Below, one piece after another: positions 1-5,788 of a stretch of DNA of 13,180 bases. The translations under genes and the position numbers were made by a program. The notes beneath the pieces are model-generated. The model ran no database searches, was not told the origin of the DNA, and worked only from the letters and a program-made list of their open reading frames with translations. Source of the stretch: Mediterranea massiliensis (lineage in GTDB: Bacteria > Bacteroidota > Bacteroidia > Bacteroidales > Bacteroidaceae); NCBI GenBank assembly GCA_958402075.1, contig CATXSD010000069.1, positions 1 to 13,180 on the forward strand, written 5' to 3'. Positions within the stretch are counted from its first letter, which is position 1, and each line of letters begins with the position of its first letter.

Positions 1-1796
1 CCCAGCATGGCGTTGAACTTGCCCACGCGGTAGCGCAGGCCCACACTGCCGGCCTGCGTCAGGTAGCCCGACTGGTACTCGTTGGACAGGCTCTCGTCCA
101 GCTGGTCGTAGAGGTCGGTCAGCGGGGAGCGGTCGTAGGTCTTGCGGTCATTCTCCGAGTCGGTGTAGCTCAGTTTGTAGCCCAGCTGGAGCTGCAGACG
201 GTCGGTCAGTTTCTCCGTATAGCTCAGGTTGGAGCGCAGACTGTACTGGCGGTTCAGTGTTTGCTTCAGCTGGCTGTAGCTGTCGCTCGTTGCCAGCCCG
301 TCGGCACCGTAGAGCGTATTGAGGTAGTCGGTATAGGTATCGCCGTCGGTATTGCTCGTCTTGCCGCTGACCATCAGTGAGAGGGTGCGCCCTTCTTTCA
401 GAAAGCGGTGGCGCAGGTTGAGGTCTACACCCACATTGTAGGCATCGGTATTGCCGTTCGTTTTTGTTTCGGTTCCGCTTTCAGCCGCACCCTCCAGCAG
501 GTTCCTGCCCTGGAGCAGGCTGTAGCTGTCGTTGTTCTGGAAGCTCAGCGAAGGGCGGATCTGCAGGGAAGTGCGGTCGCTGATCTGATAATCCAGCTTC
601 AGGTTGAAGCGGTGGTTCCAGTTCTCCATCTGACGCTCCTGGTATTCGCTGTAGGTCATGCCGGGCAGGACAGATTCGAAATATTCACGGTCGGTCAGTT
701 GTTGTGTCAGGTTGTCCGACTGGTTGAAGAAATAGCTGCCGGTCACCTTCCACTTCTCGCCCCACTGGTCCACGTAGTTCAGTCCGAGGCCGTTGGCCGA
801 CGTCACGCCGCCCAGGCTGCCCACCATGAAGTTCGAAGTGCTGGCGCCTCCTGCGCCGCCGCCCGACCGGCCTCCTCCGCCGCCGCGCCCGCCACGGCCT
901 CCACGACCGCTGGCGCCCGATGACATGACACCTGCCAAATCTTCCTGCGAGAAATTCTGCTGGTTGACGTTGTTCGACATGCCCAGCACCGAGATGCGGC
1001 GGTCGTCGTTGAAGAAGTTGAGGTTGCCGTTCACTTTATATCGGTTGTCCGTACCGTAACCACCCGACACTTCGCCGAAGGTTCCCTGACGGAAGCCTCC
1101 CTTGGTGACGATGTTGATGGTCTTCACCTCCTCGCCATCGTCGAAGCCGGTGAATTCGGCCTGCTCGCTCTTCTTGTCGAACACCTCGATGCTGGCGATG
1201 ATGTCCGAAGGCAGGTTCTTGATGGCCAGGTTCACATCGCCGTCGAAGAACTCCTTGCCATCCACCAGCACCTTCTGTACCTGCTCGCCCTGCGCCTGCA
1301 CGGTACCACCTTCCACCACGATGCCCGGCATCTTGGCCAGCAGGTCTTCGGCCGAACTGCCTTCCATCACCTGGAAGGCTTCGGCGTTGTATTGCAGGCT
1401 GTCGCCCCGCTGCTCGGCACGCGTGGCACGCCCCTGCACGGAAACTTCGCCCAGCAACTGGGCATCTTCCTCGAGGACGAAGCGCAGGGTGTACGTCTGC
1501 TTGCCGTCCGTCACCTTCACGCGTTTCTCCATCGGCTTGAAGCCCACGTAGCTGACGCTCACCACATAGTCGCCCACGGCCATGGCGCGGAAAGCGAACG
1601 CCCCTTCGCCGTCGGTCGAGGTGTAAGTCCTGGCCGACGTGTCCGAGGCAGGGGCTATGCTCACGGTAGCGGCAGGCAGGGGTTCGCCCGCCGTGCGGTC
1701 GGTCACGGTGCCGCTCACCACGGCCTGTCCCTGTGCCCTCAGCAGGAGGGGCAGGCAACTCATCATTATCATCCAAAAGAAAGTCAGTCGTTTCAT
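1..1796 (-). CDS. TonB-dependent-receptor-like outer membrane beta-barrel protein, C-terminus outside window
   Basis: The reading frame is open from ATG 1796 to the window edge (598 codons, no stop), so the protein is partial. Residues 1-22 form a signal peptide ending in RAQ. Residues 27-110 resemble a carboxypeptidase-regulatory-like beta-sandwich (VSGTVTDRTAGEPLPAATV, then YVVSVSYVGF). Residues 115-235 resemble a TonB-receptor plug (LLAKMPGIVVEGG, VLVDGKEFF, IEVFDKKSEQAEFTGF). From about 240 there are alternating strands typical of a barrel. This domain order fits the 'outer membrane beta-barrel family' proteins of Bacteroidota, usually 800-950 residues; no STN domain is seen. Residues 294-318 are a Gly/Arg-rich insert. 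The start is chosen because the signal peptide begins there and a TAnnTTTG promoter lies 37 bp upstream. The gene is divergent from kinase 1. Its substrate cannot be told from sequence; uptake, surface assembly or an efflux-linked role are all possible. The family call is confident, the function is not. Confidence 0.9.
   Translation of the reverse strand, partial: MKRLTFFWMIMMSCLPLLLRAQGQAVVSGTVTDRTAGEPLPAATVSIAPASDTSARTYTSTDGEGAFAFRAMAVGDYVVSVSYVGFKPMEKRVKVTDGKQTYTLRFVLEEDAQLLGEVSVQGRATRAEQRGDSLQYNAEAFQVMEGSSAEDLLAKMPGIVVEGGTVQAQGEQVQKVLVDGKEFFDGDVNLAIKNLPSDIIASIEVFDKKSEQAEFTGFDDGEEVKTINIVTKGGFRQGTFGEVSGGYGTDNRYKVNGNLNFFNDDRRISVLGMSNNVNQQNFSQEDLAGVMSSGASGRGGRGGRGGGGGRSGGGAGGASTSNFMVGSLGGVTSANGLGLNYVDQWGEKWKVTGSYFFNQSDNLTQQLTDREYFESVLPGMTYSEYQERQMENWNHRFNLKLDYQISDRTSLQIRPSLSFQNNDSYSLLQGRNLLEGAAESGTETKTNGNTDAYNVGVDLNLRHRFLKEGRTLSLMVSGKTSNTDGDTYTDYLNTLYGADGLATSDSYSQLKQTLNRQYSLRSNLSYTEKLTDRLQLQLGYKLSYTDSENDRKTYDRSPLTDLYDQLDESLSNEYQSGYLTQAGSVGLRYRVGKFNAML
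843..917 (-). other. Gly/Arg-rich low-complexity insert inside the outer membrane protein
   Basis: Residues 294-318 of the outer membrane protein contain 16 Gly, 4 Arg, 3 Ala and 2 Ser, including RGGRGGRGGGGG. The segment falls just after the first barrel strands, between SQEDLAGVMSS and TSNFMVGSLGG, so it is probably an exposed loop or periplasmic turn. The frame is intact on both sides, so it is not a frameshift artefact. Its role is unknown. Confidence 0.8.
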
Positions 1797-1832
1797 ATCA
1801 GTCAATCCTGTTTCTGTTATTGTTTTCCGATG

Positions 1833-1840
1833 CAAAACTA
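1833..1840 (-). promoter_or_regulatory. -7 element of the outer membrane protein gene
   Basis: On the minus strand this reads TAGTTTTG, matching the Bacteroidota -7 consensus TAnnTTTG, and continues into CAT. A TTTC (three of four to the -33 TTTG) lies 19 bp upstream. The implied 5' leader is about 30 nt. The match is by eye and the start of transcription is inferred. Confidence 0.55.
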
Positions 1841-1876
1841 CGGATACGGCCGATACGGTGAAAGCCCCCTGCCCCG

Positions 1877-1914
1877 ATGCGGTGGCGAACGGCACGGATG
1901 CAGTGGCAAACGAC
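1877..1914 (-). promoter_or_regulatory. Motif B direct repeat, candidate LytTR operator of the outer membrane protein gene
   Basis: On the minus strand two 17 bp copies, GCCGTTCGCCACCGCAT (1893-1877) and GTCGTTTGCCACTGCAT (1914-1898), are spaced exactly 21 bp. The wider 21 bp units at 1876-1896 and 1897-1917 agree at 18 of 21 positions. The proximal copy ends 36 bp upstream of the -7 element. The same motif, also duplicated at 21 bp and in the same relative orientation, lies before the efflux operon. Pairs of short direct repeats about 21 bp apart are what LytTR-domain regulators such as AgrA recognise. Regulator 2 is the suggested ligand by inference. Confidence 0.55.
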
Positions 1915-1955
1915 ACGGGAAGGCTTCCGCACGCCGTGCTTCGAGGCGGTAGTAC

Positions 1956-1986
1956 AACGCCTTTGAACTGCCACTTTAAAGGCGTT
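1956..1986. repeat. 9 bp perfect inverted repeat with 13 nt loop
   Basis: AACGCCTTT (1956-1964) and AAAGGCGTT (1978-1986) are perfect inverted repeats. The arms begin 22 bp apart, and the repeat overlaps the first, degenerate unit of the motif A array. It could be a further protein-binding palindrome or a small hairpin. No U-tract follows on either strand, so a terminator is unlikely. Confidence 0.5.
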
Positions 1987-2073
1987 AAACTGACAGTTTA
2001 AAAGCAGTAAACTGAAAGTTTAAAGCCAGTAAACTGAAAGTTTATTCGTGATAAACTGAAAATAAACCGGGAT
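1964..2073 (+). promoter_or_regulatory. Motif A: five tandem 22 bp units, candidate LytTR operator array of kinase 1
   Basis: TAAACTG (TGAACTG in the first) begins at 1964, 1986, 2008, 2030 and 2052, exactly every 22 bp. The three central units read TAAACTGACAGTTTA or TAAACTGAAAGTTTA, which is palindromic in itself; the outermost two are degenerate (CCACTTTA at the left, AAAATAAA at the right). The AAAGTTTAT-type core resembles the published LytTR consensus [TA][AC][CA]GTTN[AG][TG], and the period of about two helical turns fits binding on one DNA face. The array ends just upstream of the kinase 1 promoter, so autoregulation by regulator 1 is the simplest reading. A coding or CRISPR explanation is excluded by the short unit and absence of spacers. 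Confidence 0.65.
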
Positions 2074-2089
2074 TTATCCATTATTGTCG

Positions 2090-2097
2090 TATATTTG
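2090..2097 (+). promoter_or_regulatory. -7 element of the kinase 1 operon
   Basis: TATATTTG matches TAnnTTTG perfectly. No TTTG-like -33 element lies at the usual 19-20 bp upstream, which suggests dependence on an activator bound to the repeats just upstream. The predicted leader to ATG 2133 is about 30 nt. Confidence 0.55.
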
Positions 2098-2132
2098 TTG
2101 GGAATAAAACAATCTCCCAAGCACCAACCGCC

Positions 2133-3188
2133 ATGAACAACAAATACCTGCCGCTGGGCATCGACCTGTTCTTCTGCCTCGTCCTGCTGCCGGCCCTGAT
2201 TATGCTGCTCCCTGTGGAGCGCTGGCTGGAGAACAACTCCACGTTCGTCGTCCTCCTCGTGGGATGGCTCTATGCCGTCTACTTCCTGACGCGCAAGGCC
2301 TGCGTGCCGATGCTCTTCCGCTTGCGGCGCCAGCTGGTCGTCGCCCTGTGCATCCTGGCAGGTACGGTACTGCTGACGTGGCTCCTCACCCAATATCAGA
2401 TGGAGTTCCCCTTCCGTGGCGAGCATCCGCGCCCCGAACGCGTCAGGCGCGCCGCCAATCTGACGAAAATCAGGCTGCACCAGCAGGGCACGTGGTTCCT
2501 CTACCTCGTCACCGTCTGCTTCAGCATCGCCGTGGGACTGCTCACGGAGCTATATCGGCAGATGACCGAACGGCAGAGCGTGGAATTCGAGAAAAAGAAA
2601 GCCGAACTGGCCCTCTACAAGGCACAGATCAATCCGCACTTCCTCTTCAACACACTGAACACGCTCTACGGTCTGATGCTGGCCCAGTCGGAAAAGGCGG
2701 AGGCGGCCTTCATGCAGTTCATCGGCCTGGTGAAGTACATGTACACCCGTGCCACGCAGGACAAGGTGGACGTGGCGGAGGAGGCCGAATACATCCGCCG
2801 CTACATCGAGCTGCAGAAGAACCGGCTGGACGAGAGCCGCACGCACGTGACCTATGCCTACGACAACGACCAGGCCTGCCCGCACGTACAGATAGCCCCC
2901 ATGCTGCTCATCACCTTCGTGGAGAATGCCCTGAAGTATGGCACCTCATCACATACGGAGAGCGACATCCGCATCGGCATCCGGGTAAAGGAAGGCGTCC
3001 TGCACTTTACCGCCGACAACCAGGTGGTGAACCCGCGCCCCACCGACAAGGAGCCGGGAATCGGCATCGCCAACTGCCGCAAGCGACTGGAACTGCTCTA
3101 CCCGTCGACCCATCGGCTGGACATCACGGAAGCGGAAGGATGGTACAGAGTGACATTGGAAATCAGATTATCAGCATACAAGAACTAA
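2133..3188 (+). CDS. LytS-type sensor histidine kinase (pair 1)
   Basis: 351 residues. Four hydrophobic segments (about 10-27, 37-53, 67-87, 119-139) form the membrane part. The basic loop between the second and third (RKACVPMLFRLRRQ) suggests a cytoplasmic side, leaving a short loop at about 88-118 outside. A coiled stretch at 142-162 leads into the His_kinase domain with phospho-acceptor His169 in NPHFLFN. The ATP-binding domain shows the N-box TFVENALKYG (Asn265), ADN at 294-296 and GIGIANCRKRLELLYP (309-324). This is the YehU/LytS family, which autophosphorylates and passes phosphate to a LytTR regulator. The partner is encoded 10 bp downstream. There is no recognisable extracytoplasmic sensor domain, so the signal is probably sensed in or at the membrane. 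It is paralogous to the kinase at 4600-5607, with the same membrane layout and catalytic motifs. Confidence 0.95.
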   Translation: MNNKYLPLGIDLFFCLVLLPALIMLLPVERWLENNSTFVVLLVGWLYAVYFLTRKACVPMLFRLRRQLVVALCILAGTVLLTWLLTQYQMEFPFRGEHPRPERVRRAANLTKIRLHQQGTWFLYLVTVCFSIAVGLLTELYRQMTERQSVEFEKKKAELALYKAQINPHFLFNTLNTLYGLMLAQSEKAEAAFMQFIGLVKYMYTRATQDKVDVAEEAEYIRRYIELQKNRLDESRTHVTYAYDNDQACPHVQIAPMLLITFVENALKYGTSSHTESDIRIGIRVKEGVLHFTADNQVVNPRPTDKEPGIGIANCRKRLELLYPSTHRLDITEAEGWYRVTLEIRLSAYKN

Positions 3189-3198
3189 CCCTACAGCC

Positions 3199-3906
3199 AT
3201 GAAGTGCATAGCCATAGACGACGAGCCCGTAGCCCTCAGCATCATCCGCCAGTTCTGCCAGCGGAGCGGCGACATCGAGCTGACCACCTATACCGACCCC
3301 GTAGAAGGCCTGCAACGGGTGAAGGACACGCGCCCCGACCTCGTCTTCCTCGACATCGAGATGGGCGGCATCAACGGCATCGACGTGGCACGCCAGCTGC
3401 CTGCGGGCGTCTTTCTGGTCTTCACCACGGCCTATGCCGAGTTTGCCGTGGACGGCTTCGACCTCGATGCCGTCGACTTCCTGCACAAGCCCTTCTCCTT
3501 CAGCCGCTTCGAGCGGGCGGTGGAGAAGGTAAGGCGCCTGCAGGAGCTGCAAAGCCTCCGGGCCAAGCCCGTGTTTGCCGATGAAGAAATCACATTGAAG
3601 GTGGAGTACAAGAACGTGAAGATACGGCTGGCCGACATCGAATACATAGAAGCCATGGACAACTACGTGCGCGTGGTGCTCACCTCGGACCGGCCTGTCC
3701 TGTCGCAAACCAGCATGAAGGCCGTCATGGACCTCCTGCCCGCCGACCGCTTCATGCGGGTGCACAAATCGTACATCGTCCCCCTGCACAAGGTGGCTGC
3801 CTACAGCCGCCGCCAGCTCACGCTGCACCACCGTGCCGTAGAGCTGCCCGTGGGGCGTGTCTATGCCGACGAGTTCGTCGGACGGATGAACCGCCTGCGC
3901 TCCTGA
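3199..3906 (+). CDS. LytTR-family response regulator (pair 1)
   Basis: 235 residues. The receiver domain occupies about 1-118: acidic pocket Asp7/Asp8, phosphorylated Asp52 in FLDIEM, Thr76/Thr77, and Lys97 in HKPFS. The LytTR DNA-binding domain spans about 128-235 (LADIEYIEAMDNYVRV, LPADRFMRVHKSYIVP, ELPVGRVYADEF). It keeps Arg220 in the PVGR turn, which by alignment corresponds to the DNA-contacting Arg233 of AgrA. It follows its kinase by 10 bp and is surely co-transcribed with it. Its likely targets include the 22 bp repeat array in front of its own operon (inference). The receiver shares DGFDLDAVDFLHKPFS, 16 identical residues, with regulator 2. The gene ends 4 bp from the end of regulator 2, which is transcribed towards it. 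Confidence 0.95.
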   Translation: MKCIAIDDEPVALSIIRQFCQRSGDIELTTYTDPVEGLQRVKDTRPDLVFLDIEMGGINGIDVARQLPAGVFLVFTTAYAEFAVDGFDLDAVDFLHKPFSFSRFERAVEKVRRLQELQSLRAKPVFADEEITLKVEYKNVKIRLADIEYIEAMDNYVRVVLTSDRPVLSQTSMKAVMDLLPADRFMRVHKSYIVPLHKVAAYSRRQLTLHHRAVELPVGRVYADEFVGRMNRLRS

Positions 3907-3910
3907 AGCC

Positions 3911-4603
3911 TCAGCCTCCCAAGGTTTCCATGACCTGCGCCATGTATTGTGCTCCTACAGGCAGACCCTCGCCTCCTCCCTTCAGAACAACCCTCGAACG
4001 GGTAAAAGACGCAACGGCCGACACAGGCACCACATACGAACGGTGGATGCGCAGGAAGCGGTCGGCGGGCAGGAGGTCCATGATGGCCTTCAGATTGGTG
4101 CGCGTCAGCACATGCCCGCCCGAAGCGCGGACTATCTTCACATAATTGCCCAAAGCCTCCACATAGAGGATATCGGCCAGAGGAATGCTTACATTATTAT
4201 ATTCCTGTTTTACGACCAGACATTCGGGTGCCGACGGACGGCGGGCACGGATGCGCCGCAGGGCTTTCTCCACCGCCACCTCGAAACGCTCGTAAGAGAA
4301 AGGCTTGTGCAGAAAGTCGACGGCATCGAGGTCGAAACCGTCGAGGGCATACTCCGCGTAGGCGGTCGTGAAGATGAAGCAGCATTCACGGGGCAGCCTG
4401 TCGGCTATCTCCAGCCCGTTCAGGCTGTTCATCTGAATGTCGAGGAAAACCAGATCGGGCTTGCGACGGCATATCTCCTCCAGACCTACGCGCGGCTCGT
4501 TGAAGGTCGTCAGCTCCATTCCGCCCTTGCGGCGGCAGAACTGCTCTACGACAAGCAAGGCCATCGGCTCGTCGTCTATTGCTACGCAGGTAATGTCTTT
4601 CAT
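3911..4603 (-). CDS. LytTR-family response regulator (pair 2)
   Basis: 230 residues. The receiver has Asp10/Asp11, phosphorylated Asp55 in FLDIQM, Thr79/Thr80 and Lys100 in HKPFS. The LytTR domain follows from about 127 (LADILYVEALGNYVKIV, LPADRFLRIHRSYVVP). In the last turn it reads GLPVGAQYMAQV, so Ala218 replaces the Arg found in regulator 1 and in many LytTR proteins at a DNA-contacting position. The start codon overlaps the kinase 2 stop as ATGA, so translation is coupled. By context it is the best candidate to control the efflux operon and, through the shared motif B, the outer membrane protein gene; this is inferred, not shown. The receiver is clearly paralogous to regulator 1 while the DNA-binding domain has diverged more. 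Confidence 0.95.
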   Translation of the reverse strand: MKDITCVAIDDEPMALLVVEQFCRRKGGMELTTFNEPRVGLEEICRRKPDLVFLDIQMNSLNGLEIADRLPRECCFIFTTAYAEYALDGFDLDAVDFLHKPFSYERFEVAVEKALRRIRARRPSAPECLVVKQEYNNVSIPLADILYVEALGNYVKIVRASGGHVLTRTNLKAIMDLLPADRFLRIHRSYVVPVSAVASFTRSRVVLKGGGEGLPVGAQYMAQVMETLGG

Positions 4604-5607
4604 CGCAACCGAATATTTAAAAGGGTTCTGTATCGGCCGTCCGCCTCGCCCGTCTGCAGGTCATAGCGGCCGGGATAAAGCAGCTCCAGACGCTTGCGGC
4701 AGTTGGCGATGCCGATGCCCTGGCTTTCACCCTCGCGGCGGCGCATCACGGCATTCTCCGTCTCCAGCCTCAGGTTGTTCTCGTCCACACGGATATGGAT
4801 GCGGACGGTGCAGTCGGTGTCCGACGAAGTGCCGTACTTGAAGGCGTTCTCCACAAACGTAATCAGTATCATGGGCGGGATGAGCACCTGCCTGTCCGCC
4901 ACGTCCAACGTCAGTTCTACCTGCGTATGGCGGTTCAGGCGCAACTGCTGCAGGTCGACGTACTGGTGAATGTACTCCAATTCGCGTTCGGCAGGTATCA
5001 GTTCGGAGCCGCTCTGCGAATACATGTAGCGCAGGATGCCCGAAAACTTGACAAAGGCCGATTCCGTCTTGTCCGACCCCGAAAGCACCAGGGCATAAAG
5101 CGTGTTCAGCGTGTTGAAGAGGAAGTGCGGATTGATCTGCGCCTTGTAGAGGGCCAGCTCCGCCTTGTTCTTCTCCGCCTCGGCCTCCTGGCGCGAAAGT
5201 ATCTGACGGAACAGCTCGAAAGTCAGCTCGATGGCCAGCGAAAAGCCGGTCACCATCAGAAAGAAGAACCAGATGGTCTGCGTCCGTATGTGCATCCGGG
5301 CTTCCATCTGACGGACATCGTCGGTGATGCGTTCGGCCGGCATGGGGAAATGGGTCAGCAGCTCGGTCACGCCTATCAGGACAGCCAGCAGCAAAAGGAT
5401 GCGCAGGTACTTCTTCTGCATGAAAAGCTTGGGAAGGCATACACGGCGGTAGACAAAGTAAAGGACATAGACATAAGCCACAAGGGTGACCAGGAAGGCC
5501 ATGTTGTTGACAATCCACCGGTCTACCGGCAGCAGCATGATGACCAGCGGAATGATGACCAGGCAGAAAAGCAGGTCGATATAGAGGGCGATGCGGTGAT
5601 TCTTCAT
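4600..5607 (-). CDS. LytS-type sensor histidine kinase (pair 2)
   Basis: 335 residues. Four hydrophobic segments (about 10-27, 37-53, 67-86, 111-131) precede a coiled region (135-155) and the His_kinase domain with His161 in NPHFLFN. The ATP-binding part has TFVENAFKYG (Asn254) and GIGIANCRKRLELLYP (297-312). Motifs such as LALYKAQINPHFLFNTLNTLY are shared with kinase 1, so the two pairs arose by duplication. The outer loop (about 87-110) differs from that of kinase 1 and is seven or so residues shorter, so the two may sense different signals. Its TGA overlaps the ATG of regulator 2 (ATGA). The gene is divergent from the RND operon, which suggests it senses something the pump exports or envelope stress linked to it. 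Confidence 0.95.
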   Translation of the reverse strand: MKNHRIALYIDLLFCLVIIPLVIMLLPVDRWIVNNMAFLVTLVAYVYVLYFVYRRVCLPKLFMQKKYLRILLLLAVLIGVTELLTHFPMPAERITDDVRQMEARMHIRTQTIWFFFLMVTGFSLAIELTFELFRQILSRQEAEAEKNKAELALYKAQINPHFLFNTLNTLYALVLSGSDKTESAFVKFSGILRYMYSQSGSELIPAERELEYIHQYVDLQQLRLNRHTQVELTLDVADRQVLIPPMILITFVENAFKYGTSSDTDCTVRIHIRVDENNLRLETENAVMRRREGESQGIGIANCRKRLELLYPGRYDLQTGEADGRYRTLLNIRLR

Positions 5608-5635
5608 ATCCGTGAGATTTTGCTTTTACCAAAGG

Positions 5636-5643
5636 CAAAGATA
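5636..5643 (-). promoter_or_regulatory. -7 element of the kinase 2 operon
   Basis: The minus strand reads TATCTTTG, a full match to TAnnTTTG, 28 bp upstream of the kinase 2 ATG. No -33 TTTG is visible at the usual spacing. The motif B repeats begin 34 bp upstream of it. Confidence 0.5.
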
Positions 5644-5677
5644 CGACATTTTACCGACGGATGCACCGTTGGCGAAA

Positions 5678-5715
5678 GCCGTTCGTCACCACATACCTGC
5701 CGTTCGTCACCACAT
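5678..5715 (+). promoter_or_regulatory. Motif B direct repeat, candidate LytTR operator between kinase 2 and the efflux operon
   Basis: GCCGTTCGTCACCACAT occurs twice without mismatch, at 5678-5694 and 5699-5715, exactly 21 bp apart. A weak third core (ATTCGTC, 5724-5730) continues at 22 bp. GCCGTTCGT agrees with the LytTR consensus [TA][AC][CA]GTTN[AG][TG] at all but its first position. The pair ends 25 bp before the efflux -7 element and starts 34 bp from the kinase 2 -7 element, so it could serve both divergent promoters. The same motif precedes the outer membrane protein gene at 1877-1914. Regulator 2 is the proposed ligand. Confidence 0.6.
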
Positions 5716-5740
5716 CCTCTGATATTCGTCCCGTTCTATG

Positions 5741-5748
5741 TAAGTTTG
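5741..5748 (+). promoter_or_regulatory. -7 element of the RND efflux operon
   Basis: TAAGTTTG fits TAnnTTTG and is followed by CAT, as is the outer membrane protein promoter. No TTTG lies 19-20 bp upstream, consistent with activator dependence. The leader to ATG 5789 would be about 35 nt. Confidence 0.55.
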
Positions 5749-5788
5749 CATGGTTACAGATGTATATTTCATTTAAAACGCCCCATAT

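Noticed and set aside
843..917. The GC-rich Gly/Arg segment as a frameshift or assembly error
   Set aside because: The reading frame and family motifs continue normally on both sides and the arginines and serines break any simple repeat.
1036..1776. 246-codon minus-strand frame within the outer membrane protein gene
   Set aside because: It is an alternative frame of the real gene; the correct frame carries the signal peptide, plug and barrel motifs and runs through the whole region without a stop.
1964..2073. The 22 bp repeats as a CRISPR array
   Set aside because: The units are contiguous with no unique spacers, the palindrome is too short, and no cas gene is present.
2098..2120. TTGGGA and TCCCAA inverted repeat after the kinase 1 promoter
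   Set aside because: Only 6 bp with an 11 nt loop, and the predicted transcription start cuts the first arm, so an RNA hairpin is doubtful.
2264..3202. 312-codon plus-strand frame over kinase 1
   Set aside because: It is out of frame with the kinase, whose catalytic motifs are all in the 2133-3188 frame.
5624..5655. Two TTTTACC copies near the kinase 2 promoter as another operator pair
   Set aside because: They are 25 bp apart, off the 21-22 bp period, and the similarity covers only 7 bp.
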